Shown piece after piece: positions 1 to 6,028 of a stretch of 64,000 bases of DNA; position 1 is the stretch's first letter, and each line of letters opens with the position of its first letter. This DNA comes from Aquisalimonas sp007126095 (GTDB lineage: Bacteria > Pseudomonadota > Gammaproteobacteria > Nitrococcales > Aquisalimonadaceae): NCBI RefSeq assembly GCF_048323695.1, contig NZ_JBLWFT010000004.1, positions 1-64,000 of the forward strand, given 5' to 3'. The notes under the pieces were generated by a model. That model was not told the DNA's origin and made no database searches. It saw only the letters and a list, made by a program, of their open reading frames with translations. The position numbers were made by a program, and so were the translations under genes.

Positions 1-120
1 CAGGTCAAAGAGAGGGCCGGGGGCTGAATCTACGTCACAGAGTCAACGCTCTTCGGGTGGACTCGAGCTCACCCGGCCCTTGTGTGGTCGTCCTCTTCCA
101 CACAACCGATAAGATACAAG

Positions 121-140
121 GGTGGACCTTCAGGCCCACC
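121..140. repeat. GGTGGACC palindrome, copy 1 (imperfect)
   Basis: A 20-bp hairpin with 9-bp arms, GGTGGACCT and AGGCCCACC, around a TC centre. One base of the right arm deviates from the perfect copies at 183, 26060 and 32894. It is intergenic, upstream of cobQ. Confidence 0.75.
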
Positions 141-182
141 ATCCTGCAATCGACGGACCGGAACAGGTTGTCGACGCTCCAC

Positions 183-202
183 GGTGGACCTGAAGGTCCA
201 CC
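183..202. repeat. GGTGGACC palindrome, copy 2 (perfect)
   Basis: A perfect inverted repeat, GGTGGACCT-GA-AGGTCCACC, followed by CTACG as in the copy at 32894. It lies 43 bp before the cobQ start, so it would be within or just upstream of the cobQ leader. It is in the opposite orientation to copy 1, so 1 and 2 form an inverted pair about 40 bp apart, the arrangement typical of REP-type doublets. Confidence 0.8.
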
Positions 203-245
203 CTACGATCATGCGGTTTGCTGCGGGTAACAACGAGACATCACC

Positions 246-1697
246 ATGCCGACACTCATGATCCAGGGCACCACCTCCGACGCCGGCAAGAGCACGGTGG
301 TGGCCGCCCTGTGCCGGTGGCTGCGCAACCAGGGCGTGTCAGTGGCGCCCTTCAAGCCCCAGAACATGGCCCTGAACAGCGCCGTCACCAGTGACGGCGG
401 CGAGATCGGCCGCTCCACGGCGCTGCAGGCGCTGGCCTGCGGCGTCGAGCCGCACAGCGACATGAACCCGGTGCTGCTGAAACCCCAGAGCGACCGGGGC
501 GCCCAGGTCATCCTGCGCGGGCAGGTCTACGGCAACATGGACGCGGTGGACTACCACGGCTTCAAGGCCAGCGCCCGGGAGGCCGTCATGGCCGCATGGG
601 AGAGCCTGTCGGCCCGTTACGACGTCATCATCGCCGAAGGGGCCGGCAGCCCGGCGGAGATCAATCTGCGCGCCAACGACATCGCCAACATGGGCTTTGC
701 CGAGGCGGCGGACTGCCCGGTGCTGCTGGTGGGCGACATCGACCGGGGCGGCGTCTTTGCGCAGCTTGTCGGCACGCTGGAGCTGGTGTCGGCACCGGAG
801 CGCGATCGCATCCGCGCTTTCGTGATCAACCGCTTCCGCGGCGACCCGGCACTGCTGGACAGTGGCCTGGACTGGCTGCACCGGCACACGGGCACCCCCG
901 TGGCGGGCGTTCTGCCCTTCGTCCAGGGGCTGGTGCTGGACGCCGAGGACAGCATCGGCCGCACGGGCACGGCTCCCGGCGCCGACGCTCTGCAGGTGGT
1001 GGTGCCCGCGCTGCCGCGCATGAGCAATCACAACGACTTCGACCCCCTGCGGCTGCACCCGCAGGTGGCCCTGCACTTCATCGGCCCCGGGCAGACGCCG
1101 CCGCCGGGCGATCTGATTATTCTCCCCGGCAGCAAGAGCACCCGCGCGGACCTGGCCTGGCTGCGGGAACAGGGATGGGACGAGGTCCTGCTGCGCCACC
1201 TCCGCTACGGCGGGCACGTGCTCGGCATCTGCGGCGGTTACCAAATGCTCGGGCACAGTGTCGCGGACCCGGACGGCCTGGAAGGCGATGCCGGCACCAG
1301 CGCCGGGCTCGGTCTGCTGGATCTGCACACGCGCCTGATCGCCGGCAAACAGCTTCGCGACGTCACCGGCACCCTGATCCCCGAGGACGCGCCGCTGCGG
1401 GGCTACGAGATACACAACGGCATCACCACCGGCGCCGATCTGGCGCGGCCGCTGATCCGGCTCGGGGATCGTGCGGATGGCGCGGTGAGCGCGGACGGTC
1501 AGGTGGCGGGGTGTTACGTCCACGGCCTGTTCGACGCGCCGACCGCCGCCAACGCGCTGCTGGCGCGCGCCGGGCTGGCAACCGGCGAGGGCGTGGATTA
1601 CCAGGCGCACCGGGAGCAGGAGCTGGATCGGCTCGGCGACCTGGTGGGCTCGCACCTGGATACCCGGCTGCTGACGGAACTGCTTCACATCCGCTGA
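246..1697 (+). CDS. cobQ: Cobyric acid synthase CobQ
   Basis: This enzyme makes the four glutamine-dependent amidations (b, d, e, g) that turn adenosyl-cobyrinate a,c-diamide into adenosyl-cobyric acid in cobalamin synthesis. The 483-residue length is normal. The N-terminal ATP-binding domain opens with GTTSDAGKST at residues 8-17. The C-terminal half is a class I glutamine amidotransferase domain, with the nucleophile in GICGGYQ (Cys329) and the catalytic His in YVHGLFD (His426). The ATG is near the 5' end of the frame. No other cobalamin gene is in the window, so the gene stands alone here between palindromic repeats and an unrelated thiolase-fold gene. Function is secure from the family signatures; cofactor and pathway context are not visible. 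Confidence 0.96.
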   Translation: MPTLMIQGTTSDAGKSTVVAALCRWLRNQGVSVAPFKPQNMALNSAVTSDGGEIGRSTALQALACGVEPHSDMNPVLLKPQSDRGAQVILRGQVYGNMDAVDYHGFKASAREAVMAAWESLSARYDVIIAEGAGSPAEINLRANDIANMGFAEAADCPVLLVGDIDRGGVFAQLVGTLELVSAPERDRIRAFVINRFRGDPALLDSGLDWLHRHTGTPVAGVLPFVQGLVLDAEDSIGRTGTAPGADALQVVVPALPRMSNHNDFDPLRLHPQVALHFIGPGQTPPPGDLIILPGSKSTRADLAWLREQGWDEVLLRHLRYGGHVLGICGGYQMLGHSVADPDGLEGDAGTSAGLGLLDLHTRLIAGKQLRDVTGTLIPEDAPLRGYEIHNGITTGADLARPLIRLGDRADGAVSADGQVAGCYVHGLFDAPTAANALLARAGLATGEGVDYQAHREQELDRLGDLVGSHLDTRLLTELLHIR

Positions 1698-1808
1698 CTC
1701 CCGCCCGCATTGCACCGCACAAGGCCATTTTCTTGTCGGGGTGTTTGGGGTACTCTGGCCCTTCGCATGACAGCCGAGTCAGGTTTCTGTAGCAGAGGTC
1801 CGTAACCC

Positions 1809-2804
1809 ATGAATCGCCACGCCAAGATCGTTTCCACGGCACACTATCTGCCCGAGCGCTGCATCACCAACGAACAGCTGAACGAGCGCTTCACCGCACT
1901 GGACAAGCCCGAAGTCGTGGGCAAACTGGCCGCCGGCACCGGCATCGAGCAGCGCTGGTACGCGCCGGACGACTGGGCCTCCTCCGACCTGGCGCTGCCG
2001 GCGGCGAAGCAGGCGCTGGAGAAGGCGGGACGGAAGCCGGAGGATGTGGACCTCATCATCCTGGGCACCGACTCCCCCGACTACATCACGCCATCCACCT
2101 CCGTGGTGCTGCAGCAGAAGCTGGGTGCGAAACAGGCCGGCACCTTCGATGTCGCCTGCGCCTGCGCCTCGTTCCCGACCGCGCTGGCGAACGCCGCCGG
2201 GCTGCTGGCCACCAACAAGCATTTCCGCACCATTCTCGTGGTGGGGGTCTACATGATGCGCAAGCTGGCCGACCCGGAAGACCCCACGGTGTTCTTCTAC
2301 GGTGACGGCGCCGGCGCCGCGGTGGTGGAGCCTTCTGACGAGCCGGGCTTCATCGGTAGCTCGTTCCTGGCCGACGGCGATTACTCCGACTGCTGGGGCA
2401 TCTACTCCGGCGGCACCGCCGAGCCGGCCTCGGTGGAATCGGTGCAGGCCGGCCGCACCAACGTGCGCATGGTCAAGCGCTACCCGCCGGAGATCAACGA
2501 CGAGGGCTGGCCGCTGCTGTTCAAGCGCCTCTCGGAGCAGAACGGCTTCACCGTCGACGACGTGGACCAGGTCATCTTCACCCAGGTGAACCGCCACACC
2601 GTGGAGCTGGCCGCGCAGAACATCGGCCTGCCGCTGGAGAAGGCCCCCATGATCATGCAGAAGTGGGGTTACACCGGCTCCGCCTGCATCCCCATGGCGC
2701 TCTCCAAGAGCGTGGATGAGGGGCGCATCAAGAGCGGCGATCTGGTGGTCATGATCGGTTCCGGCGTGGGCTACAACCAGGCCGCCGTGGCGTTCCGCAT
2801 GTAA
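1809..2804 (+). CDS. Ketoacyl synthase III (FabH)-fold protein with altered triad
   Basis: A 331-residue thiolase-fold protein with FabH architecture. The nucleophile position is kept in FDVACACASF, where Cys119 aligns with the FabH catalytic Cys. The other two triad positions differ. The FabH His motif HQAN reads TQVN (Thr258), and the Asn motif GNTS reads GYTG (Tyr288). His263 lies five residues downstream of the usual place. It is therefore unlikely to be the housekeeping FabH that condenses acetyl-CoA with malonyl-ACP. Acyl transfer, or condensation without decarboxylation as in CerJ/DpsC/OleA-like relatives, is more plausible. No acyl carrier protein or partner gene is adjacent; cobQ upstream is separated by 111 bp. 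A strong hairpin follows the stop. Substrate unknown. Confidence 0.8.
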   Translation: MNRHAKIVSTAHYLPERCITNEQLNERFTALDKPEVVGKLAAGTGIEQRWYAPDDWASSDLALPAAKQALEKAGRKPEDVDLIILGTDSPDYITPSTSVVLQQKLGAKQAGTFDVACACASFPTALANAAGLLATNKHFRTILVVGVYMMRKLADPEDPTVFFYGDGAGAAVVEPSDEPGFIGSSFLADGDYSDCWGIYSGGTAEPASVESVQAGRTNVRMVKRYPPEINDEGWPLLFKRLSEQNGFTVDDVDQVIFTQVNRHTVELAAQNIGLPLEKAPMIMQKWGYTGSACIPMALSKSVDEGRIKSGDLVVMIGSGVGYNQAAVAFRM

Positions 2805-2813
2805 TGGCCGGCA

Positions 2814-2847
2814 CAGTCGCGGCGGTTACTGACAACCGCCGCGACTG
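2814..2847 (+). terminator. Strong hairpin after the FabH-like gene
   Basis: Perfect 14-bp arms, CAGTCGCGGCGGTT and AACCGCCGCGACTG, enclose a 6-base ACTGAC loop, starting 9 bp after the stop. There is no T-run on either side, so it is terminator-like rather than a textbook intrinsic terminator. Being symmetric, it could also serve the convergent gene that ends at 2898. Confidence 0.55.
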
Positions 2848-2885
2848 CATCGCGTGGCTCCCGGGCCGACCGTGCAGTCGCTCCA

Positions 2886-2909
2886 GTGGGAGCGGCTTCA
2901 GCCGCGACC
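2886..2909. repeat. REP-like element (GCGGCTTCAGCCGC core)
   Basis: The segment has GTGGGAGCGGCTTCAGCCGC at its heart, with 6-bp arms GCGGCT/AGCCGC around TC (2892-2905). It resembles the GGAGCGGCTTCAGCCGCGA extragenic palindromes known from Pseudomonas and Xanthomonas genomes. It overlaps the last codons and the stop of the convergent membrane-protein gene, so the C-terminus of that protein is encoded by the repeat. It is unrelated in sequence to the GGTGGACC family. Confidence 0.6.
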
Positions 2910-3548
2910 GGTCCAGCCGGCGAACTGTTCGATACCCACCAGGCCGGTTACGAAGGCCAATGGCAGCAGACCCGTGCCCACGCCCACGGTGGCGAGATAC
3001 ACGCGCCAGGTGAGCAGGCGACCGGCGCCGTAGGCCATGGCGATACCGCCACCACCCCCGACCGCCGTATTCCCCGGCATGTTCAGCAGCATCACCAGTG
3101 ACAGCACCGGAAGGGCGCCTGCGGGCAGGTGTGCGCTCAGGCGGTGCAGACGACTTCCGGCCCGGTGGAATTGCTGCAGGCGGCGCGTGCCCGAACCGAG
3201 CCTGCCGCCGATGGCGTAGGCCATCATAAGGCCGGTACAGGTGGCCAGATACGCCCCCAGCGCGCCGGGGACGCCGAACAGCACCATGATCAGCAGGCCG
3301 ATCTCCACCGAGGGCACGAACGGGATCGCCAGAAGCAGGGCGTAGACCACGCAGGCCGCCACCAGCACGGCCACGCTGTCGGTGCCCTGAAGCAGCCACT
3401 GGGGCGGCTCGGCGCCAACCTTCACCAGCACCAGCAGCACGGCCGCCAGCATCAGCACCGGTTTCAGTACAGGCACCGGTTGGGCACGCCGGAGCCAGCA
3501 GTGGGCCAGGCATGCGCCCATGCGGTGGATGACCGGGTTCCGGCCCAT
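2898..3548 (-). CDS. Polytopic membrane protein, DedA/VTT (TVP38-like)
   Basis: A 216-residue hydrophobic protein with about five membrane segments (roughly residues 28-46, 55-76, 78-105, 140-160 and 180-205). The PFVPSVEIG stretch, a Gly-rich re-entrant region and a following helix recall the VTT/TVP38 (DedA-like) family, whose members include lipid scramblases and which is often found with metal or selenite genes. The match is by eye and not firm. It is the third gene of a minus-strand run, after the ArsM-like methyltransferase and the cupin (74-bp gap), so it may belong to the same ECF-driven unit. The start is uncertain: ATG at 3548 gives an Arg/Cys-rich N-terminus. The C-terminus runs into a REP-like element. 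Confidence 0.6.
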   Translation of the reverse strand: MGRNPVIHRMGACLAHCWLRRAQPVPVLKPVLMLAAVLLVLVKVGAEPPQWLLQGTDSVAVLVAACVVYALLLAIPFVPSVEIGLLIMVLFGVPGALGAYLATCTGLMMAYAIGGRLGSGTRRLQQFHRAGSRLHRLSAHLPAGALPVLSLVMLLNMPGNTAVGGGGGIAMAYGAGRLLTWRVYLATVGVGTGLLPLAFVTGLVGIEQFAGWTGRG

Positions 3549-3622
3549 GGCAGTCCACCTCCCTCACGGTCCTCGCGGGTGGTTGCGCCGCCACGGGGCT
3601 GCCGTGGCGGCGCGCATTGCGG

Positions 3623-4105
3623 CTATTGCCGCGGGTCGTGCTCCGGGTCCAGGTACTCGATGCCCCACGGCCCGGTACCGTGCAGCTGGAAGATCACCTC
3701 GCCTTCGGCGTACCCGTACATCGGGGCCCCCGGCGGCATGATGAAGGTACTCCCCTCCGGCAGAGCCGTGGTGTTGTCGGCGTCGAAGGCCTCACCATGG
3801 GCAAAGTGCAACGTCCCTTGCAGAATGGTGCCGCGTTCGTAGGCCGGGTGGATGTGCGGCTTGATGCGGTAGCCGTCCTCCAGGCGCAGGCGGAACGTGA
3901 ACGGCTCCTCCTCGGCAAGGTCGCCCTCGATGACGGCGATCTCCGCGCCATCGCCCATGGATCCCACCGGCCCCCATTCCAGCTCGTCGGCCTTGACGAA
4001 CACATGTCCGCCGCTTTCGGCGTTATCGTGGCCGTCAGCGGCCATGGCGGTGGACAGCCCCAGGGTGAGGGCCGAGACGGCGGTGATCAGGATGGACTGT
4101 TTCAT
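3623..4105 (-). CDS. Secreted single-domain cupin protein
   Basis: A 160-residue protein beginning with a clear signal peptide (MKQSILITAVSALTLGLSTA, cleavage near AMA-A). The mature part is one cupin barrel. The metal-ligand pattern HIHPAYERGTILQG is followed by a second strand motif containing PGAPMYGYAEGE. The ATG at 4105 is chosen over one 33 bp upstream because AGGAG sits just before it and the signal peptide then begins at residue 1. It starts 32 bp after the stop of the ArsM-like methyltransferase, so the two are probably co-transcribed. Secreted cupins of this type are annotated only as cupin domain proteins. A metal-dependent role in the periplasm is likely; the substrate is unknown. 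Confidence 0.85.
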   Translation of the reverse strand: MKQSILITAVSALTLGLSTAMAADGHDNAESGGHVFVKADELEWGPVGSMGDGAEIAVIEGDLAEEEPFTFRLRLEDGYRIKPHIHPAYERGTILQGTLHFAHGEAFDADNTTALPEGSTFIMPPGAPMYGYAEGEVIFQLHGTGPWGIEYLDPEHDPRQ

Positions 4106-4137
4106 GACGGTTCTCCTTTTCGGTGATTGCTGTTGCA

Positions 4138-4935
4138 CTACTCCGGCTTGGTGGCCAGCAGGTTGACGCTCTTCACCCCATAGGCACGGCTGGCCCCCTG
4201 GGCGGCGTCGGTGAGGAAGCGGTACTGGGGGTTGTCCTGCACCGCGACCACCTCAAGCCCCGCGGCAGTGATGCCGCCGCTGTAGTCGTCCTGCTGCATG
4301 GCGCCGCCGATGCAGGCCGCCCACAGGGTGGCGTCGCACTTCACCTTTTCCGGCAGCTGCCGCTCGGTGACGATGTCGGACAGCGCCAGCCGTCCGCCGG
4401 GGCGCAGAATGCGGGCGATTTCGGCGAACACGCGGTCCTTCTCGGCGGAGAGGTTGATGACGCCGTTGCTGATCACCACGTCCACCGAGCCGCTGTCGAA
4501 AGGCGTTTCCTCGATGTAGCCGGCGTGGAAGGTGATGTTGGTGAACCCGGTTTCCCGGGCGAGGCGTTCGGCCTTCTCGCGCTGCTCGGCGGTCATGTCG
4601 AGCCCCATCACCCGGCCGGTGGGTCCGGTGTAGAGGGCGGCGAGGAAGGCGTCGGTACCGGAGCCGCTGCCCAGGTCCACCACCGTTTCGCCGTCGCGGA
4701 TGGCGGCCAGGGGCAGAAAGTGTCCCACTCCGGCGAAGGACTCCAGGGCCTGCCGGGGAATCCGGTCCAGGTCGGCCGGCGGGTAACCGAGTTCTTCGGC
4801 CAGAGGCCGTCCCATGGCGAAGTGGAAGTCCCCCTCCGGCTCCTTCGCCACCCGGCGGTACATGTCCTGAACCTTCCGGCGCAGGGCGTCCTGATTCACC
4901 AGGCCTGATTCGCGGATTACTGTTGCCGTGGTCAT
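4138..4935 (-). CDS. ArsM/UbiE-like SAM methyltransferase
   Basis: A 265-residue class I methyltransferase. SAM motif I is VDLGSGSG (86-93), and post-motif features ILRPGGRLALSDIV follow ArsM/UbiE order. SNGVINLSAEK (156-166) aligns with the arsenite methyltransferase motif that normally reads SNCVINL; here the Cys is Gly158. A second ArsM-type Cys is kept (Cys208 in WAACIGGA), and the only other Cys is Cys200. It therefore lacks the full cysteine set expected for As(III) binding. The N-terminal 80 residues (HFAMGRP, LGYP, FAGVGHF) are shared with the methyltransferase at 6029, making them paralogs. The ATG at 4935 is preceded by GAGGAGA. It is divergent from the sigma-factor operon, with an ECF-type promoter motif at 4997-5025. 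Confidence 0.85.
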   Translation of the reverse strand: MTTATVIRESGLVNQDALRRKVQDMYRRVAKEPEGDFHFAMGRPLAEELGYPPADLDRIPRQALESFAGVGHFLPLAAIRDGETVVDLGSGSGTDAFLAALYTGPTGRVMGLDMTAEQREKAERLARETGFTNITFHAGYIEETPFDSGSVDVVISNGVINLSAEKDRVFAEIARILRPGGRLALSDIVTERQLPEKVKCDATLWAACIGGAMQQDDYSGGITAAGLEVVAVQDNPQYRFLTDAAQGASRAYGVKSVNLLATKPE

Positions 4936-4996
4936 TGCCGTGTCTCCTCGGTTTCTCTGTTGTGGTTGCCCGGGGCACGCCCCGGGGTAATCGCAA

Positions 4997-5025
4997 GGAC
5001 GCACCGCGGGGGCCAAATAGTTCCC
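4997..5025 (-). promoter_or_regulatory. ECF-sigma-type promoter for the methyltransferase-cupin arm
   Basis: Read on the minus strand: GGGAAC (5025-5020), an 18-bp spacer, then CGTCC (5001-4997). GGAAC with CGTC is the classic -35/-10 pair of ECF group sigma factors. The predicted start is about 50-55 bp before the methyltransferase ATG. An ECF sigma gene begins 80 bp away on the other strand, so it is the natural candidate to read this promoter. I found no second copy upstream of the sigma gene itself. Confidence 0.55.
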
Positions 5026-5105
5026 AACCCCGGGCCGTCGTGGCGAGCGACTAGACTTGGTGGTGACGGGAGGGTCGCGCCGACGTCCTCCACGCGGGGG
5101 AAGCA

Positions 5106-5765
5106 ATGACAGCCGGGGAGAACAACCAGCGCCGGCAGCGCGAGGCGTTGCGGCGGCGCTTCGAGGAGGAACTGGAGGGCCTGCTGGACAGGCTCTACGG
5201 CACCGCGCTGCGCCTGACCCGTGATCCCGATGACGCCGAAGACGTGGTCGCCGAGGCGGTGGCACGGGCCTGGGAGAAGCTCCCCGAGCTGAGGGACTGG
5301 GCACGTTTCGAGGGTTGGCTGTTCCGTATTCTCAACAACACCTTCGTGAGTCTCTGGCGGCGACGGCGGTGCCGGCAGGATCGCGAGACGCCATGGGACG
5401 CGCTTCCGGCGGATGCCGAGGACGCCGCCTCCTTTTCCCTGTTCCGCAAGCTCCATCAGCCGTTTCTCCTGTGGTGGGGAACGCCGGAGGAGCAGTTCGT
5501 GGAGGGGCTGGATCACGCCGACCTGGCCCGCGCCGTGGACGCCCTTCCGGACACCTACCGCGTGGTGGTTGTGCTGGTGGAACTGCAGGGGTATACCTAC
5601 GAGGAGGCGGCGGCGCTGCTTGCAGTGCCCGTAGGGACGGTACGCTCCCGACTGAGTCGCGGACGCGGGCTGCTGCAGAAGGCCTTATGGGACTATGGTC
5701 GGCAGGCGGAGCACGGTGAGCCGCCACACCCGACCCGCCCGGGAACCGGCGAGGAGCCACAATGA
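5106..5765 (+). CDS. ECF-family RNA polymerase sigma factor
   Basis: A 219-residue sigma-70 family protein with only regions 2 and 4. Region 2 spans about residues 22-88, including PDDAEDVVAEAVARAW. Region 4 spans about 135-195, with the helix-turn-helix YTYEEAAALLAVPVGTVRSR. The linker (about 90-134) is longer than usual, and the C-terminal tail is Pro-rich. The stop overlaps the start of a zinc anti-sigma gene by 4 bp, the standard arrangement for a sigma/anti-sigma pair. It probably activates its own neighbourhood, including the promoter motif at 4997-5025. Its ATG has no strong Shine-Dalgarno sequence apart from GGGGGAAG. Confidence 0.93.
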   Translation: MTAGENNQRRQREALRRRFEEELEGLLDRLYGTALRLTRDPDDAEDVVAEAVARAWEKLPELRDWARFEGWLFRILNNTFVSLWRRRRCRQDRETPWDALPADAEDAASFSLFRKLHQPFLLWWGTPEEQFVEGLDHADLARAVDALPDTYRVVVVLVELQGYTYEEAAALLAVPVGTVRSRLSRGRGLLQKALWDYGRQAEHGEPPHPTRPGTGEEPQ

Positions 5766-5998
5766 GCCAGGATGACCTGACCTGCGAGGAGGTCCTGGAG
5801 CAGCTTTTCGCCTACCTGGACGAAGAGCTGGACGACGCGCACCTGGCCGCCATCGACCGGCACCTGGGGCGGTGTCGCGACTGCTTTACACGGGCGGAGT
5901 TCGAGAAGCGTCTGCGGGCACGGGTTCATCGCACGGGCACGGCGCCGGCACCCGAGCGGTTGCGGCAACGGCTGAAGAAGGTGCTCGATCGCTACTGA
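5762..5998 (+). CDS. RsrA-like zinc anti-sigma factor
   Basis: A 78-residue soluble protein with the zinc anti-sigma signature HLGRCRDC (His34-x3-Cys38-x2-Cys41). A further Cys8 lies 26 residues before the His. This is the same relative spacing as Cys11, His37, Cys41 and Cys44 in RsrA, the redox-switched anti-sigma of Streptomyces SigR. In RsrA, disulfide formation expels zinc and frees the sigma factor. By analogy this protein could release its sigma under oxidative, electrophile or metalloid stress; that is inference. It has no membrane segment. It overlaps the sigma gene by 4 bp and is followed 30 bp later by the MerC-fused methyltransferase. Confidence 0.88.
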   Translation: MSQDDLTCEEVLEQLFAYLDEELDDAHLAAIDRHLGRCRDCFTRAEFEKRLRARVHRTGTAPAPERLRQRLKKVLDRY

Positions 5999-6028
5999 CC
6001 CTGTGCTCCTGAAGCGGAGGGTAGCGCC

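Larger units (their letters stand above)
1..245. other. Gene-free left edge upstream of cobQ
   Basis: No convincing coding frame is visible before cobQ. The stretch holds two GGTGGACC palindromes (121-140 and 183-202), a more degenerate 20-bp relative at 55-74, and a widely spaced inverted pair, AGGGCCGGG near 13-21 and CCCGGCCCT at 72-80. The pair could be an upstream gene's terminator or a fold. I looked for a cobalamin riboswitch ahead of cobQ and found no B12-box-like sequence. Any promoter for cobQ is not obvious. Confidence 0.5.

Noticed and set aside
55..74. A further copy of the GGTGGACC repeat (GGGTGGACTCGAGCTCACCC)
   Set aside because: The outer and central bases pair, but two inner positions do not, and the core sequence differs. 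It may be a decayed copy; the evidence is too thin to list as a family member.
1..245. A cobalamin riboswitch upstream of cobQ
   Set aside because: I searched for a B12-box-like sequence and the surrounding stem pattern and saw none; the region holds palindromic repeats instead.
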